Positions 55,201 through 64,000 of a DNA stretch of 64,000 nucleotides are shown in pieces. Origin of the DNA: Actinomycetota bacterium. Its GTDB lineage: Bacteria > Actinomycetota > Thermoleophilia > Solirubrobacterales > Solirubrobacteraceae. Position 1 is the first letter of the stretch. Each line of letters opens with the position of its first letter. The translations under genes were made by a program, and so were the position numbers. Below the pieces are notes generated by a model. The model had not been told where the DNA came from, ran no database searches, and saw only the letters and a program-made list of their open reading frames with translations. Where the stretch lies: assembly GCA_009699245.1 (NCBI GenBank), contig WLOQ01000009.1, forward strand, positions 45,481-109,480, read 5' to 3'.

Positions 55201-56801
55201 CTTTCATCGAGCTCTACGACGCCACCCTGCGCGACGGCATGGGCGGCGGCGGCATGAGCCTCACGGCGGAGGAGAAGGTCCGCGTCGTGCGCCGCCTCGA
55301 CGAGCTCGGTGTGCAGTTCATCGAGGCCGGGTTCCCATCGTCGAACCCCAAGGAGGTTGAGCTCTTCGAGCGCCTCGCTGACGTCGAGCTGACGCATGCG
55401 CAGATCGTCGCATTCGGCATGACCCGTCGACGCGGCGTCACCGCCGCCGAGGACGAGGGACTCCAAGTCGTCGCCGGGTGCTTCGCCCCGGTGGTCACGC
55501 TCGTCGGGAAGTCCTCGCCGCTTCACGTCGAGAAGGTCGTGCGGGTCTCGCTCGAGGAGAACCTCGAGATGATTGCCGACTCGATCGCGTACCTCGTGGC
55601 CTGCGGCAAGCGCGCGATTCTCGACGCCGAGCACTTCTTCGACGGCTACACCGAGGATCGCTCCTTCGCGCTCGAGTGCATCCGCGCCGCCGCGGAGGCC
55701 GGCGCCGAGCGCGTCGTCCTCTGCGACACCAACGGCGGGTCGCTGCCGAACCGCGTCTCGGCGGTCGTGGCCGACGTCTGTGCGCAGTTCCCGGGCCTGC
55801 CGATCGGCATCCACACCCACAACGACTCCGGCTGTGCCGTCGCCAACTCGATCGTCGCGATCGAGGCGGGTGCCACCCAGGTGCACGGAACGATCAACGG
55901 CATCGGCGAGCGCACCGGCAACGCGAACCTCGTCACGATCATCGCCGACCTCGAGCTCAAGCTCGGTCTGCGTTCGCTTCCGGAGGGCAACATCGCGCTG
56001 CTGACCTCGACGGCGAACTTCGTCGACGAGCTCCTCAACCGGGCACCGGTCGCCGCCCAGCCGTTCGTCGGCAAGCACGCCTTCGCCCATAAGGCCGGCC
56101 TCCACGCCGCCGGGATCCGGGCCGATTCGAGCACCTTCGAGCACATCGATCCCGCCCTCGTGGGCAACCGCAATGACGTCCTGATCTCCGAGATCGCCGG
56201 GCGCGGCACCGTCATCGAGAAGGCCGCATCGGCCGGTCTCGACGTCGATGATGCCGCCGCGTCGCGCATCGTCGAGCGCGTGAAGGAGCTCGAGCACGCC
56301 GGGTACCAGTTCGAGGCCGCGGACGGCTCGTTCGAGCTGCTCATGCGCCGCGAGACCGGTGCCTACGAGCCCCTCTTCGAGCTCGAGAGCTGGCGCGTGA
56401 TCGTCGAGCAGCGCGCGGAGGGTCGCGTCGAGACCGAAGCCACGATCAAGATCTGGATCGACGGGGAACGGTATGTGCGCACTGCCGAGGGCAATGGACC
56501 GGTGAACGCGCTCGATAACGCCCTGCGCGCCGCGATTACGCAGACGCACCCGCACCTCGCCGACATCGACCTCGTGAACTACAAGGTCAGGATCCTCGAC
56601 GAGAGCCACGGCACCGGTGCGGTCACACGGGTGCTCATCGACGTCACCGACGGCACCGACACGTGGGGGACGATCGGCGTCGACGAGAACGTCATCGCCG
56701 CCTCCTGGGAGGCGCTGGTCGATTCGCTTGTCTACCCCGAGCAGCCGGGTCGCGCAGCCGGAGCGGGCGCCCCTCCTGCGGGCGCCGGCGCGGACGCGTG
56801 A
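55197..56801 (+). CDS. cimA: (R)-citramalate synthase-type enzyme
   Basis: A 534-aa member of the LeuA/CimA/homocitrate synthase family. The TIM barrel has LYDATLRDG near the N-terminus, IEAGFPSSNPKE, LCDTNGGSLPN, IHTHNDSGCAVANSI, QVHGTINGIGERTGNANL and GKHAFAHKAGLHAAG. A C-terminal LeuA regulatory domain ends the protein. GFPSSNPKE, the gene length and lack of LeuA-specific sequence point to CimA, which makes citramalate from pyruvate for isoleucine without threonine. The usual RDGxQ motif reads RDGMG, losing the Gln. Activity should therefore be treated as likely but unproved. Coupled to ilvE and the next gene. Confidence 0.85.
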   Translation: MTFIELYDATLRDGMGGGGMSLTAEEKVRVVRRLDELGVQFIEAGFPSSNPKEVELFERLADVELTHAQIVAFGMTRRRGVTAAEDEGLQVVAGCFAPVVTLVGKSSPLHVEKVVRVSLEENLEMIADSIAYLVACGKRAILDAEHFFDGYTEDRSFALECIRAAAEAGAERVVLCDTNGGSLPNRVSAVVADVCAQFPGLPIGIHTHNDSGCAVANSIVAIEAGATQVHGTINGIGERTGNANLVTIIADLELKLGLRSLPEGNIALLTSTANFVDELLNRAPVAAQPFVGKHAFAHKAGLHAAGIRADSSTFEHIDPALVGNRNDVLISEIAGRGTVIEKAASAGLDVDDAAASRIVERVKELEHAGYQFEAADGSFELLMRRETGAYEPLFELESWRVIVEQRAEGRVETEATIKIWIDGERYVRTAEGNGPVNALDNALRAAITQTHPHLADIDLVNYKVRILDESHGTGAVTRVLIDVTDGTDTWGTIGVDENVIAASWEALVDSLVYPEQPGRAAGAGAPPAGAGADA

Positions 56802-57913
56802 GCACGGAGGAGATCCCGCTCGCACGCCCCGTCATCGGGGAGGCCGAGGAGCGCGCCGTCCTCGAGGTGCTGCGCTCCGGCCAGCTCTCCCTCGGGCCGC
56901 GTCTTGAGGCGTTCGAAGTCGCGTTTGCAGCTCGTCTCGGCGCCGCGCACGCGAGCGCCGTCTCCAGCGGGACGGCGGGCCTGCACCTGGCACTGCGTGC
57001 CGCCGGGGTGAGCGATGGCGACGAGGTCGTCACATCGCCCTTCTCGTTCGTGGCGAGCGCCAACGCTGTGCTCTATGAACGTGCGCGCCCCGTCTTCGCC
57101 GACATCGACCCGGTCACGCTGAACCTCGATCCCGCGGCTGCCGCAGCGGCGATCACGCCGCGCACCAGCGCGATCCTTCCGGTCCACATCTTCGGGTACC
57201 CGGCGGATCTGTCGGCCTTCGAAGCGATGGGGCTGCCGATCGTGGAGGACGCCTGCGAGGCACTCGGTGCCGTCCATGCGGACGGCGTCGCGGTCGGCGC
57301 GCGCGGCAACCTCGCGGTCTTCGGCTTCTACGCCAACAAGCAGATCACCACGGGCGAGGGCGGCATGGTCCTGACCGGTGATCCGGCGGTGAAGGCGCGG
57401 ATCGACAGCGAGCGCAACCAGGGTCGCGCAGCCGACATGGGCTGGCTCGACCACGATCGTCTGGGGTTCAACTACCGCCTGAGCGATCTCGCCTGCGCCG
57501 TCGGCCTCGCGCAGCTCGACCGGCTCGACGGCATGCTCGCGAGTCGTGCGGCCCTCGCGCGCTCCTACCGCGACGCGCTCGGCGAGATCGAGGGCCTCGA
57601 CCTGCCGTGTGACGACCGTGGCGCCGAGCGGCGCGGCTGGTTCGTCTTCGTCGTCCAGGTCCCGCACGACGGCCCCGGCCGGGATGACGTCGTCCGCGGA
57701 TTGCGCGAGCACGGCGTCCAGTCGAAGCCCTATCTCCCGGCGATCCACCTGATGAGTTTCTACCGCGAGCGCTTCGGACACCGACTCGGGGAGTTCCCGG
57801 TCTGCGAGGACGTCGCCGCGCGATCCGTCGCGCTTCCGTTCTTCCCTGGGATGACGGACGAGCAGGTCGCGCGCGTGGCCGCGGCGTTGCGCGCGGTCCT
57901 CGGGCGCGGCTAG
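56798..57913 (+). CDS. DegT/DnrJ/EryC1/StrS-family aminotransferase
   Basis: A 371-aa sugar-aminotransferase-like PLP enzyme. PLARPVIGEAEERAVLEVLRSGQLSLGPRLEAFEVAFAARLG, SSGTAGLHLALRAAGVSDGDEVVTSPFSFVASANAVLYERARPVFADID and VEDACEALGA are typical, and the PLP lysine is in FYANKQITTGEGGM. FNYRLSDLACAVGLAQL follows. GTG 56798 overlaps the cimA stop (GTGA). These enzymes make amino sugars for envelope glycans or antibiotics; its role in an amino-acid operon is unclear, and it may simply be co-transcribed. Confidence 0.88.
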   Translation: MSTEEIPLARPVIGEAEERAVLEVLRSGQLSLGPRLEAFEVAFAARLGAAHASAVSSGTAGLHLALRAAGVSDGDEVVTSPFSFVASANAVLYERARPVFADIDPVTLNLDPAAAAAAITPRTSAILPVHIFGYPADLSAFEAMGLPIVEDACEALGAVHADGVAVGARGNLAVFGFYANKQITTGEGGMVLTGDPAVKARIDSERNQGRAADMGWLDHDRLGFNYRLSDLACAVGLAQLDRLDGMLASRAALARSYRDALGEIEGLDLPCDDRGAERRGWFVFVVQVPHDGPGRDDVVRGLREHGVQSKPYLPAIHLMSFYRERFGHRLGEFPVCEDVAARSVALPFFPGMTDEQVARVAAALRAVLGRG

Positions 57914-57932
57914 GCGCCTAGACTCGCGCTTC

Positions 57933-59291
57933 ATGTCCCGCTTCGCTGAGCCGCAGGACCCGGATTTCGCATCGATCAATCGGTCGCTGGACGTCGACCA
58001 GCGCCTCTGGCCGTACGACATCGCCCAGTCGCGCGCCCATTCGCGCATGCTCGCGGCACAGGGAATCCTCTCGAATGAGGACCGCGACGCGATCCACGCG
58101 GGGCTCGACGCGGTCGAAGCGGAGCTCCGCGACGGCTCCTTCCCGTTCCGTGAGGACGACGAGGACATCCACATGGCGATCGAGCGGCGACTCACCGAGA
58201 TCGCCGGCCCCGTCGGTGGACGTCTGCACACCGCCCGCTCGCGCAACGATCAGGTCGCCACCGACGTCGCGCTCTTCGTCCGCGAAGCCGCGATCGAATC
58301 GGTCGAGCGCGTCGAAGAGCTGATGGCCGCGGTGCTCGATGCGGCCGAGGCGCACCTCGACTGGCCGCTCCCGGGCTACACGCATCTCCAGCGCGCACAG
58401 CCCGTCTATCTGGGGCACCACCTGCTCGCCTATGTCTGGATGCTCCAGCGCGACCGCGAGCGCCTGCAGTTCGTCGGGACGCAGGTCCGCGACCTGCCGC
58501 TCGGCGCGGGAGCGCTCGCGGGCGTCAACTTCGACACGGACCGCCGGATGGTCGCCGACGAGCTCGGGTTCTCCGGCGTCGCCCCCAACTCCCTCGATGC
58601 CGTCGCCAACCGCGACTTCATCCTCGACTTCCTCGCTGCGGCCTCGACTTGCGCCACGCACCTGTCACGGCTCGGCGCCGAGCTCGTGCTGTGGTCCAGC
58701 GAGGAGTTCGGGTTCGTCGTGCTCGCCGATGCCTGGACGAGCGGGAGCTCGATCATGCCGCAGAAGAAGAACCCGGACGCCGCCGAGCTCCTGCGCGCGA
58801 AGGCCCCGCGGATCGTCGGACACCTCAGCGCGCTCCACGGTGTCCTGCACGCGCTGCCGCTGACGTACAACAAGGATCTCCAGGAAGACAAGGTGCACCT
58901 CTTCGACGCGGTCGACACGCTGCGCCTCTGCCTCGCTGCCGCCGCCGGAATGGTGCGCAGTGCGAGCTTCAAGCGCGATCGCATGGCCCAGGCCGCCTCG
59001 GACGAGCTCATTGCCGCGACCGACATCGCGGATCTCCTCGTCAAGCGGGGCATGCCGTTCCGGGAGGCCCACGGCATCGTGGCGAGGCTCGTGCGTGCGT
59101 CCGTCGAGTCAGGCCGCAAGCTGTCCGAGTTCACACGCGAGGAGCTCCTCGGGCATTCCGCGGAGCTCGACGACGAGGCGCGAGGCCTCCTCGTCCAGGA
59201 GTCCTGGCTCGAGTCGAAGATCAGCGAGGGCGGGACGGCGCTTCCGCGCGTGCGCGAGCAGCTCGCCCGCGCTCGGGCCCTGCTCGCCTAG
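57933..59291 (+). CDS. argH: argininosuccinate lyase
   Basis: A 452-aa fumarase-superfamily enzyme releasing arginine and fumarate. VGGRLHTARSRNDQVATD, GYTHLQRAQPV, the signature GSSIMPQKKNPDAAELLRAK (catalytic Ser) and LTYNKDLQEDK are all present. TAGACT at 57919-57924 ends 8 nt before the ATG, so it has its own promoter. It is far from argCJBDG (about 53 kb). Its stop overlaps that of the convergent PBP gene in CTAG (59288-59291). Confidence 0.95.
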   Translation: MSRFAEPQDPDFASINRSLDVDQRLWPYDIAQSRAHSRMLAAQGILSNEDRDAIHAGLDAVEAELRDGSFPFREDDEDIHMAIERRLTEIAGPVGGRLHTARSRNDQVATDVALFVREAAIESVERVEELMAAVLDAAEAHLDWPLPGYTHLQRAQPVYLGHHLLAYVWMLQRDRERLQFVGTQVRDLPLGAGALAGVNFDTDRRMVADELGFSGVAPNSLDAVANRDFILDFLAAASTCATHLSRLGAELVLWSSEEFGFVVLADAWTSGSSIMPQKKNPDAAELLRAKAPRIVGHLSALHGVLHALPLTYNKDLQEDKVHLFDAVDTLRLCLAAAAGMVRSASFKRDRMAQAASDELIAATDIADLLVKRGMPFREAHGIVARLVRASVESGRKLSEFTREELLGHSAELDDEARGLLVQESWLESKISEGGTALPRVREQLARARALLA

Positions 59292-61465
59292 TCGGGGGCG
59301 CTGATGCCACCGGTGTCCTTCTGTGGGGTCCCGGTGTCCTGGCCGCCGCCGGTGCCCTGATCCGGCGTCGTTGTGTCCTGGCCGGCGGAGCCGTCCTGCT
59401 GGCTCGTGGTGTCACCGTTGCCGTCGAGCTGTGCGGCCGGATCCTCGCCCTGCGGCGCAGCCTGGCCGGTGCGCAGAGCCTCGCGCTCGGCGATCCGCTG
59501 GCGGAAGATGGCCTTCGCCTGGACGACGAAGTCGTGCCAGATCTGTGCGGGGAACGTGCCGCCTGCGACGGGCTCGCCATCGAACTCGGTCTTCATGGGC
59601 ACGAGCTTGTCGGGGTAGCCGACCCAGACAGCGATCGTCAGCTCGCGGGTGAAGCCGACGAACCAGGCGTCGCCGTAGTCCTCCGTGGTGCCGGTCTTGC
59701 CGGCCGCGAACCCGCCGTAGCCGGCGCGCTTTCCGGTTCCGTAGCTCACCACCGTCTGCATCTGCCCGGTGGTCAGCGCCGCGAGGCGCTCGCTCAGCAC
59801 GCGGCGGGAGCGCACACGGTTGCGGGCGATCAGGTCGTTCGACCCGAGCCGCCGGACCTCGCGGACGCCCACCGGCCCCTCGTTGGGTGCGCCGAGCGTG
59901 CCGGAGATCCGCTTGCCGCCCGTCGCGAACGATTCGTATGCGTGCGCCCAGTCCAGGACCGAGACCCCCTGCTGGAAGGCCCCGAGCGTCATGGCGGGGT
60001 TGGCCGAGACGGGGGAGCGCACGCCCATGCTGCGGATGAGCTCCGCGATCCGCTGCGTGCCGGTCTTGATGCCGGCGGCGGCGTAGACCGCGTTGTCGGA
60101 GTAGGTCAGCGCCGTGCCGAGGTTGCGAGCGCCCGCATATGCGTCGTCGAAGTTGTTGACGACGAACTTCTCCTTCCCGCCGGTGCCGGGGACGTTGAAC
60201 ACCCGCTTGCGCGAGGGCCAGACCGATCCGAGGCCGTAGCCCTGGTGGAGGGCCTCGGCGAGGATGAACGGCTTCACCGTCGACCCGGGCTGCCGCTGTC
60301 CCTGCGTCGCGAGGTTGAACGGACGGGTGCGAAAGTCGTCGCCGCCGACGAGCGCCCGGACCTCGCCGGTCTTGTTGTCGATCACGACCATCGCGGCGGA
60401 TGGGCCATTCGGGTCGGGAAGCGACGCGGCTACCGCGCGCTCCGCCGCCTGCTGCAGGTCGAGGTCGAGTGTCGTACGGACCTTCAGGCCGCCCTCGAAC
60501 GCCCGCCGGGCACCGAAGTGCTCGACGAGCTGCTGGCTCACCCATGTCGTGAAGTACGGGGCCTTCGTGTCGACACCCGGAGGCACGATCTTGCCGGGGA
60601 GCGCCTGCTCAACGGCATCCTGGAACTCGCTCTGCGTGATGCGCCCTTGCGCGCGCATCTTCCCGAGGACCATGTTGCGTCGCCGCAGCGCGGACTCCGG
60701 GTGAGCGACCGGATCGAAGGCGGTCGGGTTCGCGACCACGGCGGCGAGCAAGGCGGACTCGGCTGCGCTGAGCTCCTTCGCACACGGCCGCGCGCGCGTC
60801 CCGCAGCCCAGATGGTTCGGGTCGGCTGCGAAGTAGACCCGTGCCGCGGATTCGACGCCATAGGCGCCGTTGCCGAAGTAGATCGAGTTGAGGTACTCCG
60901 TGAGGATCTTGCTCTTCGACCACCGGCGCGTGAGGTGGTAGGCGAGCGCCGACTCCTCGAGCTTCTGGAGCACGGTGCGCTGGTCCTGCGCCTGGAGCGC
61001 GTTCTTCACGAACTGCTGCGTGATCGTCGACCCGCCCTGGCGGGAGCCTCCGCGCACGACGTCCTGGACGAAGGCGCGCCCGATGCCCTTGAGGTCGACG
61101 CCGGAGTTCTCGAAGAACCGTTCGTCCTCAACGCTGATGATGGCGTTGCGCATGAACGGCGAGATGTCGGTCTCACTCACGATCACGCGGTTGTTGGCCC
61201 CCGTGAGCATCCCGAGGGGACGTCCGAGCCGGTCCGTGAGCTGTGAGTTGCGCGCGCTCTGGAACTCCTTCGCGCTTTCGAGATCCGGGAGGTCGCTGGC
61301 GACGGCCATCATCATGCCGAACAGCGTCGAGACGACCGCGAGCAGTGCGAGCGGCACGAGCACGAGCAGCAGCCGGCGCTTGCGCACGCGTGGCCGACGC
61401 GGGGGAGGCCCGTCCGTCGGCGGCGGGGGCGGAGCGGAAATGTCGGAGTCGGCGTCGTCGATCAT
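59288..61465 (-). CDS. class A penicillin-binding protein (transglycosylase/transpeptidase)
   Basis: A 725-aa bifunctional peptidoglycan synthase. A Pro/Arg-rich cytoplasmic tail and one transmembrane helix (LLLVLVPLALLAVVSTLFGMMM) lead into the GT51 transglycosylase with ISVEDERFFENSGVDLKGIGRAF (catalytic Glu) and GGSTITQQFVKN. The transpeptidase has the SxxK Ser in QRQPGSTVKPFILAEA, the SxN motif YSDNAVYAA, and the KTG motif AGKTGTTEDYGDAWFVG. The C-terminal tail of about 70 residues is low-complexity Gly/Thr/Gln/Asp. ATG 61465 is preferred; GTG 61501 would add 12 residues. Divergent from tyrS. Confidence 0.93.
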   Translation of the reverse strand: MIDDADSDISAPPPPPTDGPPPRRPRVRKRRLLLVLVPLALLAVVSTLFGMMMAVASDLPDLESAKEFQSARNSQLTDRLGRPLGMLTGANNRVIVSETDISPFMRNAIISVEDERFFENSGVDLKGIGRAFVQDVVRGGSRQGGSTITQQFVKNALQAQDQRTVLQKLEESALAYHLTRRWSKSKILTEYLNSIYFGNGAYGVESAARVYFAADPNHLGCGTRARPCAKELSAAESALLAAVVANPTAFDPVAHPESALRRRNMVLGKMRAQGRITQSEFQDAVEQALPGKIVPPGVDTKAPYFTTWVSQQLVEHFGARRAFEGGLKVRTTLDLDLQQAAERAVAASLPDPNGPSAAMVVIDNKTGEVRALVGGDDFRTRPFNLATQGQRQPGSTVKPFILAEALHQGYGLGSVWPSRKRVFNVPGTGGKEKFVVNNFDDAYAGARNLGTALTYSDNAVYAAAGIKTGTQRIAELIRSMGVRSPVSANPAMTLGAFQQGVSVLDWAHAYESFATGGKRISGTLGAPNEGPVGVREVRRLGSNDLIARNRVRSRRVLSERLAALTTGQMQTVVSYGTGKRAGYGGFAAGKTGTTEDYGDAWFVGFTRELTIAVWVGYPDKLVPMKTEFDGEPVAGGTFPAQIWHDFVVQAKAIFRQRIAEREALRTGQAAPQGEDPAAQLDGNGDTTSQQDGSAGQDTTTPDQGTGGGQDTGTPQKDTGGISAPD

Positions 61466-61579
61466 GCGTGACGGTCGCCCGTGTTCATCCGGGCGATGCA
61501 CCGGTGAACGGGCGCATCTGCGAGTGTCGCCGACCTCGTGGCGACCCTTCAGGAGCGGCAGACTCTAGCATTGGCCCCC

Positions 61580-62779
61580 ATGGTCGACGCCGGTTCTGAT
61601 CCCGCTGAACAAGCCGCATTCCTGGGCCGCAACGCCGCGCAGTCGCTTCCCGGCGGTGGTCTCGCACGGCGCCTTGAGGAGGTCGCCGCCCAGGGGCGCC
61701 CGTTGCGGGTTAAGCTCGGTCTCGATCCGACGGCGCCCGACATCCACCTCGGGCACACCGTCGTCCTGCAGAAGCTGCGCGAGTTCCAGGACCTCGGGCA
61801 TCGCGTGGTCCTCATCGTCGGCGACTACACCGCGCGCGTCGGGGATCCGAGCGGGCGCTCGGAGACTCGACCGGTGCTCGCGGACGCCGAGATCGATGCG
61901 AACGCTCGCACCTACGAGCGCCAAGCGCACCGCGTCCTGCGCGACGACGCCGAGCTCTACGAGCTGCGCTTCAACAGCGAGTGGCTCGACATGTCGATGA
62001 TCGAGCTGTTCGCGCTGGCCCGGACCACGACCGTCGCCCAGCTCCTCGACCGCGAGGACTTCGCGAGGCGCTACGCGAGCGGGATCCCGATCTCGGTCCT
62101 CGAGCTCCTCTACCCGCTCATGCAGGCGTATGACTCGGTCGCGGTGGAGTCGGACATCGAACTCGGCGGCACCGATCAGACCTTCAACCTGCTCCTGGGA
62201 CGCGACGTCCAGCGACACTACGGACGCCCGGAGCAATGCGTCCTCACGATGCCGATCCTGCCCGGCATCGACGGCGCCGAGAAGATGTCGAAGACCAAGG
62301 GCAACCAGATCGGGATCGACGAGGCCCCGGAGGAGATGTTCGGCAAGACGATGCGGCTCCCCGACGAGGCGCTCGACGTGTGGTTCGAGCTCCTGGCGGT
62401 CGAACGGCCCGCCGAGGCCACCGCGCCGCGCGACGCCAAGCGCGCGCTCGCGCGCGGCATCATCGCCAGGTTCCACGGCGACGAGGCGGCGCGCGCCGCC
62501 GAGCAGCACTTCGATCGGCTCTTCGTCGACCATGCCGTCCCGGAGGAGGTCGACGAGGCGCGCGTCACCGCCACGGACGGCATGATCCACGTCCCGGCAG
62601 CGCTGGCCGACGCCTTCGGTATGTCGCGCTCTGAGGCGCGACGCCTGGTCGCGCAGGGCGGAGTGCGCGTCGACGGCGAGCCCTTGGCCGCTGACGATGT
62701 CGACGTGCCGTCAGCGCGTCTCGACGGGCTCGTCGTCCAGGTGGGGCGCCGTCGCTTCTGTCGGATCCGGGTCGTCTGA
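61580..62779 (+). CDS. tyrS: tyrosyl-tRNA synthetase
   Basis: A 399-aa class I synthetase. HIGH-type motif is DIHLGHTVVLQKL (HLGH at about residues 56-59), GDPSGRSETRP follows, the tyrosine-binding YPLMQAYDSVAV and GGTDQTFNLLLGRD, KMSKT at EKMSKTKGNQIG, and a C-terminal S4 RNA-binding domain (SRSEARRLVAQGGVRVDGEPL). TAGCAT at 61566-61571 ends 8 nt before ATG 61580, which supports this start over an upstream GTG and argues against a T-box leader. yjbQ follows 1 bp after the stop. Confidence 0.94.
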   Translation: MVDAGSDPAEQAAFLGRNAAQSLPGGGLARRLEEVAAQGRPLRVKLGLDPTAPDIHLGHTVVLQKLREFQDLGHRVVLIVGDYTARVGDPSGRSETRPVLADAEIDANARTYERQAHRVLRDDAELYELRFNSEWLDMSMIELFALARTTTVAQLLDREDFARRYASGIPISVLELLYPLMQAYDSVAVESDIELGGTDQTFNLLLGRDVQRHYGRPEQCVLTMPILPGIDGAEKMSKTKGNQIGIDEAPEEMFGKTMRLPDEALDVWFELLAVERPAEATAPRDAKRALARGIIARFHGDEAARAAEQHFDRLFVDHAVPEEVDEARVTATDGMIHVPAALADAFGMSRSEARRLVAQGGVRVDGEPLAADDVDVPSARLDGLVVQVGRRRFCRIRVV

Positions 62780-62780
62780 G

Positions 62781-63197
62781 ATGGGCGTGCACTCCGGGCT
62801 GCTGCGGCTGGCGACGGAGGGTGACGGCGAGATCGTGGACATCACCGCCGGCGTGCGCGCGGTGGTGGAGCGGTCGGGCGTGACCGCGGGTGCGGCGATC
62901 GTCTTCGCGAGGGGCTCGACCGTGGCTGTGACGACCATGGAGCACGAGCCTGGGGGCGTCCACGACCTGCGCGGCCTGCTCGCGCGCTTGATCCCGGCTG
63001 GTGACCACTACGAGCACAACGTGCGCAACGCGGACACCAACGCGCACGCACACCTGCGTGCGGCGCTGATCGGACCGTCTGTCGCTGTGCCGGTCCATGA
63101 CGGCGATCTCGCCCTCGGAACCTGGCAGCAGATCGTGCTGATCGACTTCGACGATCGGCCTCGTGAGCGGCAGGTCAGCGTGCAGGTCCTCGACTGA
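62781..63197 (+). CDS. YjbQ/UPF0047 family protein
   Basis: A 138-aa protein of the YjbQ family, with a small beta-sandwich fold; some members have thiamine-phosphate-synthase side activity. The conserved block is present: VFARGSTVAVTTMEHEPGGVHDLRGLLARLIP, YEHNVRNADTNAHAHLRAALIGPSVAVPVHDGDLALGTWQQIVLIDFD. ATG 62781 lies one base after the tyrS stop, so co-translation is likely. It is the last protein gene before the rRNA leader. Confidence 0.88.
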   Translation: MGVHSGLLRLATEGDGEIVDITAGVRAVVERSGVTAGAAIVFARGSTVAVTTMEHEPGGVHDLRGLLARLIPAGDHYEHNVRNADTNAHAHLRAALIGPSVAVPVHDGDLALGTWQQIVLIDFDDRPRERQVSVQVLD

Positions 63198-63626
63198 GGC
63201 CACCCGCGCCGCACCTCCGCAACCCTCCTGCTACAGTTCCGAGTCCGGCTGGTCCACCGCCTTCGGAAGTCCCTTCGGGGAGCTTGCGGGGCGGTGCTAT
63301 CATGTCCGGTCCGTTCCTCAAGCCTTGCGTTTGAGGAGCGTCTTTCCGAGGGAATCCCCCTCACGAATGGGCGCGGCGGTCTTTGAAAACTCAACAGCAT
63401 GCGCACTTCTCGGCCCAGCCGGGTCCGAGTTGTGTGTCCAGATTCGAACCGTCATTCGTCGGCTTGCCGGCGGAGTGACGGTCTGAGTAAGAACTCTGTC
63501 AAGACCGCGGTGCCTCGTGTACGTGGCATCGCAAAATGGTCATGACGAACTCTCCCCGGTATCGCCTTCGGGTGGTGCACGGGCGTCGTTCCCAGGTTGT
63601 CGGCCTTCGGGCAGGCATCTGGTTAC
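63198..63626 (+). other. rRNA operon promoter region and leader
   Basis: A gene-free 429-bp stretch between the YjbQ-family gene and 16S rRNA. Possible -10 hexamers are TACAGT (63232-63237) and TATCAT (63298-63303). The block TTTGAAAACTCAACAG (63382-63397) resembles the conserved rRNA leader sequence of Gram-positive bacteria. A stem (CCTCAA/TTGAGG, 63316-63336) and a long hairpin (63448-63482) follow. Frames here are not considered coding. Confidence 0.75.
63448..63482 (+). other. hairpin in the rRNA leader
   Basis: ACCGTCA (63448-63454) pairs with TGACGGT (63476-63482), and inside it GTCGGC can pair with GCCGGC. This is a stable stem in the pre-rRNA leader, of the kind that folds before or guides 16S processing. 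Confidence 0.55.

Positions 63627-64000
<374 letters not shown>

Noticed and set aside
58649..61246. 865-aa plus-strand open frame across argH and the PBP gene
   Set aside because: It overlaps argH in another frame and is antisense to the PBP, whose catalytic motifs are complete. No domain is visible in the shadow product.
63435..63460. tRNA-like TTCGAA segment in the rRNA leader
   Set aside because: No matching T-arm, anticodon arm or acceptor stem can be formed around it on either strand.
63163..63486. 107-aa frame in the rRNA leader
   Set aside because: It overlaps the YjbQ-family gene and rRNA control sequences and has no motif or convincing start.

Overview
The window is a high-GC bacterial chromosome segment. 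It is dense with biosynthetic and housekeeping genes and ends inside the 5' part of a 16S rRNA gene. Gene content (a complete menaquinone pathway, GatCAB, a mycobacterial-type SerC, a VanZ-like protein, a proofreading-type DnaE, a class A PBP) and the base composition fit a deep-branching actinobacterium. Thermoleophilia/Solirubrobacterales is my best guess; this is inference and was not checked by search.

Layout. 1-4955: arginine block argC(partial)-J-B-D-G. It lacks argF and argR, and argH lies about 53 kb away at 57933. 4979-13710: a small membrane protein, a coiled-coil protein, dnaE, nfo (minus), gltX, an HDOD/HD-LuxR regulator, a VanZ-like gene (minus) and a cysteine-free Rrf2 regulator. 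13711-17185: a region of different character, with 666 bp without a gene, a zinc-ribbon membrane protein, a lipoprotein, a beta-rich orphan ORF and the 3' remnant of a KstD-like flavoprotein. 17195-20489: thioesterase, SnoaL-like protein, two small proteins, cysK, cysE. 20492-28150: a queuosine-salvage-type protein (minus), pcrA, folD, a membrane protein, gatCAB. 28170-33722: a surface-glycan-like set of two methyltransferases and two glycosyltransferases, plus a small zinc-ribbon membrane protein. 33871-36108: ilvBN. 36172-45101: a full menaquinone locus (F, D, H, C, A, B, E) on alternating strands, plus a UbiE-like methyltransferase. 45140-49045: ilvC, a ZTP riboswitch, serC, serA. 49067-57913: APC permease, XRE-cupin regulator, leuC-leuD-leuB-ilvE-cimA and a DegT aminotransferase. 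57933-63197: argH, a class A PBP (minus), tyrS, a YjbQ-family gene. 63198-64000: rRNA leader and 16S rRNA start.

How the genes work together. Most of the window makes amino acids (Arg, Cys, Ser, Ile/Val/Leu) and menaquinone. Transcription units are short. A recurring feature is a TANNNT hexamer whose last base lies 6-9 nt before the start codon of many first genes (about 20 cases on both strands), which implies pervasive leaderless transcription. Clear regulatory sites are a ZTP/ZMP riboswitch before serC-serA, a perfect 18-bp palindrome over the promoter of the XRE-cupin gene that heads the leu genes, and overlapping back-to-back -10 hexamers between menB and menE.

I saw no CRISPR array, transposase, integrase, tRNA gene or recognisable defence system. 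I do not claim a wholly new system. The best leads are the leaderless promoter architecture, the XRE-cupin/leu arrangement, the double methyltransferase and the KstD-truncating island.
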